Positions 1 to 5,525 of a stretch of 14,885 nt of DNA are shown in pieces (the stretch's first letter is position 1; the number at the start of each line of letters is the position of its first letter). The notes under the pieces were generated by a model, which was given only the letters and a program-made list of their open reading frames with translations, searched no databases and had not been told where the DNA came from. Source of the stretch: Ruminococcaceae bacterium UBA5579 (GTDB lineage: Bacteria; Bacillota; Clostridia; Oscillospirales; Ruminococcaceae); contig DILZ01000064.1 of the NCBI GenBank assembly GCA_002425305.1, positions 1 through 14,885 of the forward strand. Direction: 5' to 3'. The translations under genes and the position numbers were made by a program.

Positions 1-1
1 G

Positions 2-139
2 ATAGTTGGTGCAAGCATTATCCGTGCTATTCAAATGATAATGAGTGTCACCAGTGACACATTTGTAGGATTAACCAAAACAAATAAGCTAAAATTGGTT
101 ATTCCTACGAAAGCAAAGAAATTAAGCAAAAAGGCTTGA
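2..139 (+). CDS. C-terminal end of an unidentified protein (partial, enters from the left edge)
   Basis: An open frame runs from the window edge to the TGA at 137-139 and gives 45 residues. It starts with a hydrophobic stretch (IVGASIIRAIQMIM) and ends in a very basic tail (TKAKKLSKKA). I do not recognise the family. The stop codon overlaps the -35 box of the next promoter, which is a natural end for an upstream gene. The first copy of the dispersed GTGTCAC-NN-GTGACAC palindrome (45-60) lies inside this frame and would encode SVTSDT. The stretch is AT-rich and short, so an open frame by chance cannot be excluded. No start codon can be assigned. Confidence 0.45.
   Translation: MVGASIIRAIQMIMSVTSDTFVGLTKTNKLKLVIPTKAKKLSKKA
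45..60. repeat. Dispersed 16-bp palindrome, copy 1
   Basis: GTGTCACCAGTGACAC has 7-bp perfect arms around a 2-bp centre (CA). It is one of five copies in the window (others at 4644, 5468, 10427 and 14676). Unlike the others it appears to lie inside a reading frame, and it is followed by ATTTG rather than AATTT. This argues for a protein-binding site rather than a terminator. Confidence 0.75.
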
Positions 140-164
140 CTTTATCACTTTAAAGTGATATAAT
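136..164 (+). promoter_or_regulatory. Sigma-A promoter with a palindromic operator in the spacer
   Basis: TTGACT (136-141) and TATAAT (159-164) are separated by exactly 17 bp, which is near-perfect sigma-A consensus. The spacer is almost filled by a perfect 16-bp palindrome, ATCACTTTAAAGTGAT (144-159), whose last base is the first base of the -10 box. A bound repressor would block RNA polymerase. The likely binder is one of the XRE-type proteins of this element, but the sequence does not say which. The promoter would drive the genes at 260, 738 and 1097, with an untranslated leader of about 90 nt. Confidence 0.85.
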
Positions 165-259
165 ACAATTGGAAACAGTTAGCATATAAAACTAATTGAA
201 GAAACACAGATTACAGAAAACGAAAAGTTTTCCGCAGCGAACAGAAAGAAGGTATTAAT

Positions 260-733
260 ATGACAAATTATATGGGAAAACGCCGTTTGCGGAGTATTCT
301 TCTGCAAATGCTGTCCGACCGTCCGGAATTGCAAGCGCAGTTCAAGGATGAGCACAGTTTTATGAAATACAAGTTCTACAACGGCTCGGAATGGCTTGAG
401 GTTCAGTTGGGAAGTTATCGCTTTGAGATATACGCGACAGGTGCGACCTGCAAGGCAGTTTCTTTCGAAGAATACCGTACCGACGAATACGGTGACATTA
501 TTTCGCAGCACAACCGCATTGTGACAAAATATAATGAAAATTTTGAGCCATTTCCTTTGGCTACTTGGTTTTCCGGCGGCTGTGATCTTCGGAAACAGGG
601 ATATTACCCGTTTCATATACCCGAACCGAACGATCCTTTTTTCAACTTTGACGAAGCTGCCGACTTAAATCCGGACTCATTTATCTGCCGTAACATAGCC
701 AAAAAGCAACAAAACGTTTTACAAGGAGGATAA
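260..733 (+). CDS. Hypothetical protein, 157 residues, first gene of the left operon
   Basis: I do not recognise this protein. The ATG at 260 has an AGAAGG ribosome binding site 7 nt upstream, so this start is well supported. The N-terminus is basic (MGKRRLRSILLQML). The middle is rich in aromatic residues and short beta-like stretches (KYKFYNGSEWLEVQLGSYRFEIYATG), and a proline/aromatic segment follows (PFPLATWFSGG, YYPFHIPEPNDPFFNF). No signal peptide, membrane span or catalytic motif is visible, which suggests a soluble alpha/beta protein. Its last codons contain the AAGGAGG that serves the next gene, so the two are translationally linked. It is the first gene behind the operator-containing promoter, so it probably belongs to the regulated early or maintenance genes. 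Confidence 0.8.
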   Translation: MTNYMGKRRLRSILLQMLSDRPELQAQFKDEHSFMKYKFYNGSEWLEVQLGSYRFEIYATGATCKAVSFEEYRTDEYGDIISQHNRIVTKYNENFEPFPLATWFSGGCDLRKQGYYPFHIPEPNDPFFNFDEAADLNPDSFICRNIAKKQQNVLQGG

Positions 734-737
734 CATT

Positions 738-1070
738 ATGGTTTCACTAAAAAAAGAACCGCAGATCCGCGAGATCACGCCGGTACATCTGATAGACGAG
801 GACGAGGCAATTCAGATATACTGTCCGCCGAGAGAAAGCACCGAAAACGACATAAAAATATCCGTCAAGCAAGCGGATAACGATCTTCTTCCTGCCGTCA
901 AGGATAAGGACGAACCACAGGAGCGTACTTTTGGCGGTCTGAACAAGTGGGAATGGGCGGAAATAATAATCAAATCGTTGCTGGTAATGGGCGGAATTGC
1001 GGTTATTGTGTTTCTGATAGCCGGATTTTTGGGCGAGGGGCTTACCCTTGCCAAAGACATAGCGATTTGA
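738..1070 (+). CDS. Small C-terminally anchored membrane protein, 110 residues
   Basis: The ATG at 738 follows AAGGAGG (723-729), located in the final codons of the preceding gene. Residues 1-70 are polar and charged and look cytoplasmic. Residues about 78-98 (SLLVMGGIAVIVFLIAGFLG) form one strong hydrophobic span, followed by a short tail (EGLTLAKDIAI). The segment before the span (GLNKWEWAEIIIK) looks like an amphipathic interfacial helix. No signal peptide is present, so the N-terminus is expected to stay inside. The function is unknown. A small tail-anchored protein in this position could be a membrane docking or regulatory partner of its neighbours. The reading frame and start are secure. 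Confidence 0.8.
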   Translation: MVSLKKEPQIREITPVHLIDEDEAIQIYCPPRESTENDIKISVKQADNDLLPAVKDKDEPQERTFGGLNKWEWAEIIIKSLLVMGGIAVIVFLIAGFLGEGLTLAKDIAI

Positions 1071-1096
1071 ATAAAAAGGAGGAAATCCGTTGAATT

Positions 1097-1741
1097 ATGG
1101 AAAACTCAACCGAAACTAAAACACCGCGGCGGATCAACGGCAGTGATTACCCTATTAACCTGCTTGATGCAATTGATGGCGACTGTTGGCAGCACGACAT
1201 TCCCTTTGATATAAACGGAACGATCGAGTATGTCAATCACACTTTTCTTTCAGCCCGTGAAGCGGACGTACTGCACCAACGTTTCTTTCACGGTAAAACC
1301 TGTTCCGAGATCGGGAAAATGAACGGAGTTACAGCGGAACGCGTCAGACAGATCGAGGCAAGAGCTTTGCGGAGACTAAGAGAACCTAAACATATCAATT
1401 ATTTAAGGCTCGGTATTGCCGGTGTTATAAGGTCATCTGTTAATGCTGCTGTTGAAAAAGCGTATTCCGGCGAGCTTGCGAAGACAATTGAAATGCTTGA
1501 AGGAGTTTGTGAAAATGTAAATCCGCTTGCCAAAGCCCGTAAGATAAATATTGTGGAACTTGGACTATCTACTCGAAGTTTTAATTGCTTGGGTCGGGCA
1601 GGAATGAAAACTCTTGGCGATGTTGAGAAGCTTACCACCAAGCAGCTTAAGCATATCCGCAACCTTGGCACACGGTGTTACAATGAAATCATTGAGGTAC
1701 TGAAAAAGCACGGCATTGAGCTGCGTGAAGATAATATATAG
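1097..1741 (+). CDS. Sigma-70 region 4 / RNA polymerase alpha-CTD fusion, probable transcription regulator
   Basis: The 214-residue protein joins two RNA-polymerase-type DNA-binding modules. Residues about 50-98 match sigma-70 region 4: LSAREADVLHQRFF, then a helix-turn-helix (TCSEIGKMNGVTAERVRQIE) and ARALRRLR. Residues about 150-211 match the alpha C-terminal domain: VELGLSTRSFNCLGRAGMKT and IRNLGTRCYNEIIEVLKKHG. Compared with E. coli alpha, R160, N163 and C164 fall at R265, N268 and C269, while G191, R193 and E197 fall at G296, K298 and E302. The UP-element-binding surface is therefore largely kept. Sigma region 2, needed for promoter melting, is absent, so this is not a full sigma factor. 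An activator or promoter-selective regulator is the inference. The AGGAGG (1077-1082) lies unusually far, 14 nt, from the ATG. Confidence 0.85.
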   Translation: MENSTETKTPRRINGSDYPINLLDAIDGDCWQHDIPFDINGTIEYVNHTFLSAREADVLHQRFFHGKTCSEIGKMNGVTAERVRQIEARALRRLREPKHINYLRLGIAGVIRSSVNAAVEKAYSGELAKTIEMLEGVCENVNPLAKARKINIVELGLSTRSFNCLGRAGMKTLGDVEKLTTKQLKHIRNLGTRCYNEIIEVLKKHGIELREDNI

Positions 1742-1960
1742 AGGGTCTGATGCAGCGTGACTATAATGGGCGTATCGCGTTTTTATCCGACGCGCCCCTA
1801 CATACGCGGCTTGACGGGTCACTCCCTGAATGCCGAGCCAACGGCAGCAATGCCGTAACGCGGAAAGGTCGCTCCTTTGGGCGGGATTAAGCCTTCTTCC
1901 CCGCCCTCCCCGCGTTTTACACTATATAAGAAGGCTGAATTTAAGGAAGAAGGTATTTTT
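1742..1960 (+). promoter_or_regulatory. Structured 5' leader of parA with possible anti-Shine-Dalgarno switch
   Basis: This 219-nt gap has no convincing gene but is full of potential stems. GGGCG 1768-1772 pairs with CGCCC 1793-1797, CGGC 1807-1810 with GCCG 1832-1835, ACGGC 1841-1845 with GCCGT 1852-1856, AAAGG 1864-1868 with CCTTT 1874-1878, and GGGCGGG 1879-1885 with CCCGCCC 1900-1906. The pyrimidine tract CCTTCTTCC (1892-1900) is a perfect complement of GGAAGAAGG (1945-1953), the parA ribosome binding site. It can alternatively pair, as GCCTTCTT (1891-1898), with AAGAAGGC (1928-1935), leaving the binding site free. That is the layout of a translational switch. The 1768-1835 part resembles the elements at 4734 and 5392. 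I found no clear promoter. Confidence 0.5.
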
Positions 1961-2704
1961 ATGAAATCAATAGCGTTTTACAACAACAAGGGCGGAGTGG
2001 GCAAGACTACAAGCGTAATAAACGTCGCGTATCAGCTCGCCGCCGACAAAAAAGTGCTTGTGATCGATATGGACGGTCAGAGCAACAGCTCGCGTTTCTT
2101 CGCGGACGAGCCTAAAGCGGGATTGGAGCAGGCGCTTACAAGGTCAATAGTAAATCCGGACGTTGCGCTGTGTCCTACCCGATACCCCAACATCGACGTG
2201 CTTACGGCAACTCCCGCGCTGAACGATATTGTATCGCTGTTCTACGCGCTGCCGGAGGATGCGCAGCGTGAAAACGTCGAGAAGCTGCTTTCGTTCAGCG
2301 ACAAGTATTATTACATATTGGTAGACCTTCCCCCCGCGCTCAACAAGATCACGGAACGCGTCATCAGCTCGTGCGATTATGTTTTCGTTCCGATAGAGTT
2401 AAGCTCGTTCGCGATACAAGGAATATCCACGGTAACGGACATAATTGCGGGTTGCGGCGCGAGGTTCGGCGGCTGTTTCGTTAATAAATTCGACCGCGAA
2501 AATCCGTCTGATATTCAGCTTATGGAAATGCTGAAAGCGTCGCTCGGTACAAAGGCGCTTAACAGCACTCTTCCTTTCAGCCGTGTGATCAAGAACTCCG
2601 TTTCTTATAAAGTTACCGCGCCCGAATATATGGGGTGGACGTTTGCGGCTGAATGTGTCGCGAACCTTGCGAAAGAGATCGCGGAGATCTGCGGAGGTGC
2701 ATAA
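1961..2704 (+). CDS. parA: ParA-family partition ATPase
   Basis: ParA-type deviant-Walker ATPase of 247 residues that would segregate the element together with the ParB-like protein downstream. Walker A is KGGVGKTT (residues 10-17) with the signature lysine K10. The A' motif is VIDMDGQSN (34-42), where the usual DxDPQ proline is replaced by glycine. Walker B is YILVDLPPAL (118-127). The C-terminal part has the usual CFVNKFDRE strand. There is no N-terminal helix-turn-helix, so this is a short (type Ib-like or Soj-like) ParA. I chose the ATG at 1961 because the protein then begins at the first strand (MKSIAFYNNKGG) and GGAAGAAGG lies 7 nt upstream; the open frame extends upstream without a usable start. 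Its stop overlaps the next ATG. Confidence 0.93.
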   Translation: MKSIAFYNNKGGVGKTTSVINVAYQLAADKKVLVIDMDGQSNSSRFFADEPKAGLEQALTRSIVNPDVALCPTRYPNIDVLTATPALNDIVSLFYALPEDAQRENVEKLLSFSDKYYYILVDLPPALNKITERVISSCDYVFVPIELSSFAIQGISTVTDIIAGCGARFGGCFVNKFDRENPSDIQLMEMLKASLGTKALNSTLPFSRVIKNSVSYKVTAPEYMGWTFAAECVANLAKEIAEICGGA

Positions 2705-3018
2705 TGAAATTCGGTAAACGTATTCGCGCGGTTCGCAAAAACGCGGGATACAGTCAGAAAGAGTTCGGCTCTCTGCTCGGAATACCGCAAGCTACGCTGT
2801 CCGCATACGAAACGGACAGAATGCAGCCTACCGTTTCCTCGCTGATCAGAATTGCGAAAAAATTCCACGTGTCGTTGGATTGGCTCTGCGGGATTAAAAA
2901 TCCCAAAAAGCCCGACGATACGAGCGCCGAGCTGAACGCCGTGTTGACCGAAGCCGAGCAATTCTTGAATGAATTTCTTCGGAAATTAGCAGAGGTAAGG
3001 GAGAGTGATGACAAGTGA
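2704..3018 (+). CDS. XRE-family helix-turn-helix regulator
   Basis: This 104-residue protein has an N-terminal Cro/CI-type helix-turn-helix (residues about 5-60: IRAVRKNAGYSQKEFGSLLG, then IPQATLSAYETDRMQPTVSS) and a helical C-terminal tail that may dimerise (ELNAVLTEAEQFLNEFLRKLAEV). Its ATG overlaps the parA stop (TAATG) and GGAGGTG sits just before it. Its own TGA overlaps the GTG start of the next gene. It is therefore locked into the par operon. A likely role is repression of the par operon or of the element's own promoters; the target site is not determined by the sequence. Confidence 0.9.
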   Translation: MKFGKRIRAVRKNAGYSQKEFGSLLGIPQATLSAYETDRMQPTVSSLIRIAKKFHVSLDWLCGIKNPKKPDDTSAELNAVLTEAEQFLNEFLRKLAEVRESDDK

Positions 3019-4631
3019 AATGGGACGGAAATCTTCTCGCAAATGTTGTAAAGGACGCACTTTATTCTCTGTTTGAGTTTGAAATTAAAAACGCTCACCA
3101 AATGGATAACAAGCAATATGCAGATCTGCTGAAGAATAAATACACCTATTCGGGAAAGTCCTTTAAAAACTGCTATGTCAGCACATTACTCTGCACAATA
3201 CCAAACGGAATAACAATAGATTTTTTGAAGCCTTTTCCAAAAGAGCTTGACGACGATCATACGATAGAAATATCGTGGAGTATGGCAGCGCGGCACATCA
3301 GAGCTTGGGAGCTTGAGAAGCGGCTGGAGGAAACAAATAAAAAAACAGTTCAGCAACAATGGGATGAAACTCACCTTTGCGGCGATTATTACGGCGAGCA
3401 TTGCGAGTATCTGGTGCAAGCAAAGGGCGATACCGTTCTGAACGGCAAACAGCTTGACAGTTGGTGTCCGTATTGCACGTCGGAAAATAAAGTACGCAAA
3501 ATCGGCAATGCGGGAATGTGGACGGGAATTTCCCCGAAATTCTGTCCAAAACGTAAGGCATTGGAAAATAAGGAGGCAAATATGGCGCGAAAATTACAGC
3601 TTGATGCTGCGATCACAAAGGATATGAAGTCCGCCGCGTCGGACAGCTTTGTGGACAGCATCAGAATGATAGATGTTTCGGAAATAATGCCGAACAAGGA
3701 AAACTTTTACGAGATAAGCTCTCTGGAGCTACTCGCCGACGATATAGAACGCGAGGGACTGAAGCACAATCTGGTCGTTTCAAAGGACAAGGACAGCGCG
3801 AAATACTGGCTTAAAAGCGGTCACAGACGTTTTGAGGCGGTAAAGCTACTGATCAAGGAAAAGCGGCTTGCAAGCACGAAAGTACCGTGCTTGGTGGACG
3901 GCGAGAAAACAAAAGCCGAAGCCAAATTAGATCTGATAATGCTTAACGCAACGCAGCGAAAATATACGGACGCGGAGGTTATGAGCGAGTACGAACAATT
4001 ATCCCAAACGCTAAAAGAGCTTGACAGCGAGGGTAAGGGTTTCAGTGGACGCGCAAGGGAAAATATCGCGAAAATACTTAACATCTCAAACGGACAAGTC
4101 GGCAAACTCGACAATATCAAGCACAATGCCGCCCCCGAAGTACAAAAGGCTGTCAAGACCGGCGAGATGAGCATTTCCACCGCGAACGAGGTCGCAAAAT
4201 TAGCTCCCGAAAAGCAAAAAGAGGTCATCGAGAAAAAGCCGGATATCTCGAGCGCGGAGGTAAAGAAAATGCAAGACAAGAAGCCCGCTGCGCCGCCAAA
4301 AACCAAGCCGGACGAAGCCCCGAAAAAGCTCCCCGAGCCGGAGGATGATGCCGAGAACTTTGACGAGGTGGACGATACCGACGATGATATATCCGAACGT
4401 TTCGAGTCTCTCAACGAAAAATTCCGCGATGATCTTGCCAAAGAAAAAGTCAAAGAAAATGAAGCGGAAAAGCACGTCACCTTTTCGCTCACGCTTTCGG
4501 ATAAAGAAGCAAAGGCACTGCTTGAAATCATCAACGAGCTTATTGATGATAACATAGCGTATGTGGACGAGGAAAAAACTGATGAACTTATTCCGATCCG
4601 AAGCGAGCTTCAGAGTTTTGTCGGAGAGTAA
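3015..4631 (+). CDS. parB: ParB-like partition protein with an extra Cys-rich N-terminal domain
   Basis: The 538-residue protein starts at GTG 3015, overlapping the previous stop. Residues 1-189 are not ParB: an unknown region followed by a probable zinc-binding part with C122, C130, CPYC 151-154 and FCPKR (C177). From M190 (MARKLQLDAAI) the sequence is ParB-like: a ParB/Srx N-domain with SGHRRFEA (268-275) matching the nucleotide-binding GxRRxxA box, a helix-turn-helix at about 344-370 (SGRARENIAKILNISNGQVG), a Pro/Lys/acidic linker (420-460) and a C-terminal part (485-538) that probably dimerises. It would bind centromere sites and stimulate ParA. AGGAGG lies 5 nt before the in-frame ATG for M190, so a 349-residue ParB alone may also be made. 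Confidence 0.88.
   Translation: MKWDGNLLANVVKDALYSLFEFEIKNAHQMDNKQYADLLKNKYTYSGKSFKNCYVSTLLCTIPNGITIDFLKPFPKELDDDHTIEISWSMAARHIRAWELEKRLEETNKKTVQQQWDETHLCGDYYGEHCEYLVQAKGDTVLNGKQLDSWCPYCTSENKVRKIGNAGMWTGISPKFCPKRKALENKEANMARKLQLDAAITKDMKSAASDSFVDSIRMIDVSEIMPNKENFYEISSLELLADDIEREGLKHNLVVSKDKDSAKYWLKSGHRRFEAVKLLIKEKRLASTKVPCLVDGEKTKAEAKLDLIMLNATQRKYTDAEVMSEYEQLSQTLKELDSEGKGFSGRARENIAKILNISNGQVGKLDNIKHNAAPEVQKAVKTGEMSISTANEVAKLAPEKQKEVIEKKPDISSAEVKKMQDKKPAAPPKTKPDEAPKKLPEPEDDAENFDEVDDTDDDISERFESLNEKFRDDLAKEKVKENEAEKHVTFSLTLSDKEAKALLEIINELIDDNIAYVDEEKTDELIPIRSELQSFVGE
3571..3584 (+). promoter_or_regulatory. Internal Shine-Dalgarno and in-frame ATG inside the parB-like gene
   Basis: AGGAGG (3571-3576) is followed after 5 nt by ATG (3582-3584), in frame with the GTG at 3015 (189 codons apart). 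This is the strongest ribosome binding site in the gene and stands exactly where the ParB homology begins. Initiation here would yield a conventional 349-residue ParB. Confidence 0.75.
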
Positions 4632-4642
4632 TAACAGTTTGA

Positions 4643-4660
4643 TGTGTCACCAGTGACACA
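4643..4660. repeat. Dispersed palindrome, copy 2
   Basis: The core GTGTCACCAGTGACAC (4644-4659) has arms extended to 8 bp by the flanking T and A, and is followed by ATTTTT. It lies 12 nt after the parB-like stop codon and before a separate terminator-like hairpin. Its position next to parB fits a centromere-type site, although the following T-run also gives it a terminator-like look. Confidence 0.8.
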
Positions 4661-4677
4661 ATTTTTAAATGCGTAAA

Positions 4678-4717
4678 ACGTCCGGCTTTGCTTTGGCAGA
4701 GCCGGGCGTGTTTATAT
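4678..4717 (+). terminator. Probable intrinsic terminator of the par operon
   Basis: CCGGCT (4682-4687) pairs with AGCCGG (4700-4705), extended by ACG/CGT outside one mismatch. The hairpin spans 4678-4709 and is followed by a T/A-rich run (GTTTATATATA). The T-run is interrupted, so efficiency is uncertain. Confidence 0.55.
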
Positions 4718-4733
4718 ATACTCCTTCTGTTAA

Positions 4734-4839
4734 GCGCGGCGGGTTAGTGGCATTTCCCGCCGCGCCAATATGCGGCAAACGGGGCAACTCCCCGTGAGCT
4801 GCTCCAAATCACGTTAAAACGCGATCGGCTTTTCTTTTT
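4734..4839 (+). ncRNA. Structured repeat element, copy B (candidate RNA)
   Basis: A perfect 10-bp stem, GCGCGGCGGG (4734-4743) with CCCGCCGCGC (4756-4765), closes a 12-nt loop TTAGTGGCATTT. It is followed by a second hairpin, ACGGGG (4779-4784) with CCCCGT (4790-4795), which is enclosed by a further stem GCGGC (4772-4776) with GCTGC (4798-4802). A weaker hairpin (4808-4825) and TTTTCTTTTT (4830-4839) could end a discrete transcript. The copy at 5392 keeps the loop exactly and keeps the stems by wobble and compensatory changes. I cannot assign it to a named RNA family. It lies in the 342-nt space between the parB-like gene and the zinc-knuckle gene. Confidence 0.5.
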
Positions 4840-4859
4840 CGGATTTGAAAACTGATTAT

Positions 4860-4885
4860 GAAAAGCAAAAACAGCGACAAATTGA
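4860..4885. repeat. 26-bp direct repeat, left copy
   Basis: This 26-bp segment beginning GAAAAGCAA and ending GCGACAAATTGA recurs at 5315-5340 with two mismatches, in the same orientation. The two copies flank the zinc-knuckle gene at 4974-5309. Confidence 0.8.
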
Positions 4886-4973
4886 GGAAAAAACTCAACA
4901 TTGTGGCGTTCTTGAGGAGAAAAAGGCAGAGAACACATCTGAAAACAAAACATAGTAATGAAAGGAAAAACCG

Positions 4974-5309
4974 ATGGGAATAAATTATAAATGCTGTTTT
5001 TGCAGAAAAGATTATGAATGGTATGAAGGATTGTATGAAAATCCGAATTACAACGCAGATGAAGCGAGAAAGGCACGGCGGCAAGGAGAAGAATACAAGG
5101 AAGAAACCGGTACGTATGTTAGAGCAAACGGTTTAACATTATGCCTTATTGAGCCGATAAACGACAGCATTGACGCAAAAGAACCTATTTCCGTAACAAA
5201 TTTAGATAGTAATCTTGCCGTGTATCTGAACGTTTGTCAAGATTGTATGAGAAAAATTCTTGATAATCTTTACCCCGATGGCAATAAAGCCAATGCTTGG
5301 AATTATTGA
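4974..5309 (+). CDS. Small zinc-knuckle protein of unknown function, 111 residues
   Basis: The ATG at 4974 has AAAGGAAA upstream (4961-4968). The protein opens with KCCFC (C7, C8, C10) and has a second pair, CQDC (C88 and C91), near the end. Two CxxC pairs separated by about 80 residues can form one zinc ribbon. The middle is charged (ARKARRQGEEYKEE) and then has beta-like segments (TYVRANGLTLCLIEP). No catalytic motif or membrane span is visible. The gene stands alone between two copies of a structured repeat and between two 26-bp direct repeats, so it may have been acquired or duplicated as a module. A DNA/RNA- or protein-binding role is only an inference from the zinc pairs. Confidence 0.75.
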   Translation: MGINYKCCFCRKDYEWYEGLYENPNYNADEARKARRQGEEYKEETGTYVRANGLTLCLIEPINDSIDAKEPISVTNLDSNLAVYLNVCQDCMRKILDNLYPDGNKANAWNY

Positions 5310-5314
5310 CGCAA

Positions 5315-5340
5315 GAAAAGCAACGACAGCGACAAATTGA
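5315..5340. repeat. 26-bp direct repeat, right copy
   Basis: This copy matches 4860-4885 at 24 of 26 positions. It begins 5 nt after the stop of the zinc-knuckle gene. Confidence 0.8.
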
Positions 5341-5391
5341 AAGCATTGAGTAACTACGCTGAAAGGCGTGACTATAAATGCTCCTGTCAAT

Positions 5392-5461
5392 GCGCGGCGG
5401 GTTAGTGGCATTTCCTGTCGCGCCGAAATGCGGAATTCGGGGTAAACGTCCCGAAGAACGC
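5392..5461 (+). ncRNA. Structured repeat element, copy C (candidate RNA)
   Basis: GCGCGGCGGG (5392-5401) pairs with CCTGTCGCGC (5414-5423) around the identical 12-nt loop TTAGTGGCATTT. The two differences from copy B (C to T) turn G-C pairs into G-U pairs, so the stem is kept in RNA. The second hairpin is TTCGGG (5436-5441) with CCCGAA (5450-5455). Its base differs from copy B (ACGGGG/CCCCGT) on both strands, which is a compensatory change. A short enclosing stem GCG (5430-5432) with CGC (5459-5461) is also possible. The element ends just before palindrome copy 3 and the XRE gene at 5526. The 216-nt space 5310-5525 otherwise holds only the 26-bp repeat and the palindrome. Confidence 0.5.
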
Positions 5462-5467
5462 GCCAAA

Positions 5468-5483
5468 GTGTCACCCGTGACAC
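5468..5483. repeat. Dispersed palindrome, copy 3
   Basis: GTGTCACCCGTGACAC has perfect 7-bp arms with centre CC and is followed by AATTC. It lies between structured element copy C and the XRE gene, about 40 nt before that gene's start. Confidence 0.8.
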
Positions 5484-5525
5484 AATTCAAAACGCAAAAT
5501 GAACACCGAAGAAAGGCGGAGAAAA

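Noticed and set aside
1747..1755. CTGATG near the start of the parA leader as a hammerhead ribozyme core
   Set aside because: The core needs CTGANGA and a correctly placed GAAA with three stems; the final A is replaced by C and the stems do not form.
1877..1960. Upstream extension of ParA by 28 residues
   Set aside because: It would cover the structured leader and the ribosome binding site, and it has no match to the ParA N-terminus, which starts at MKSIAFYNNKGG.
3821..4555. Long minus-strand open frame (244 residues) opposite the parB-like gene
   Set aside because: It is Ser/Phe-rich low-complexity sequence mirrored from the Lys/Glu-rich ParB codons, has no ribosome binding site and lies fully inside a clear gene.
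4858..4983. Possible 41-residue very basic peptide starting MKSKNSDKLRKK
   Set aside because: No convincing ribosome binding site, it overlaps the start of the zinc-knuckle gene, and its beginning coincides with the 26-bp direct repeat, whose right-hand copy lacks a start codon.
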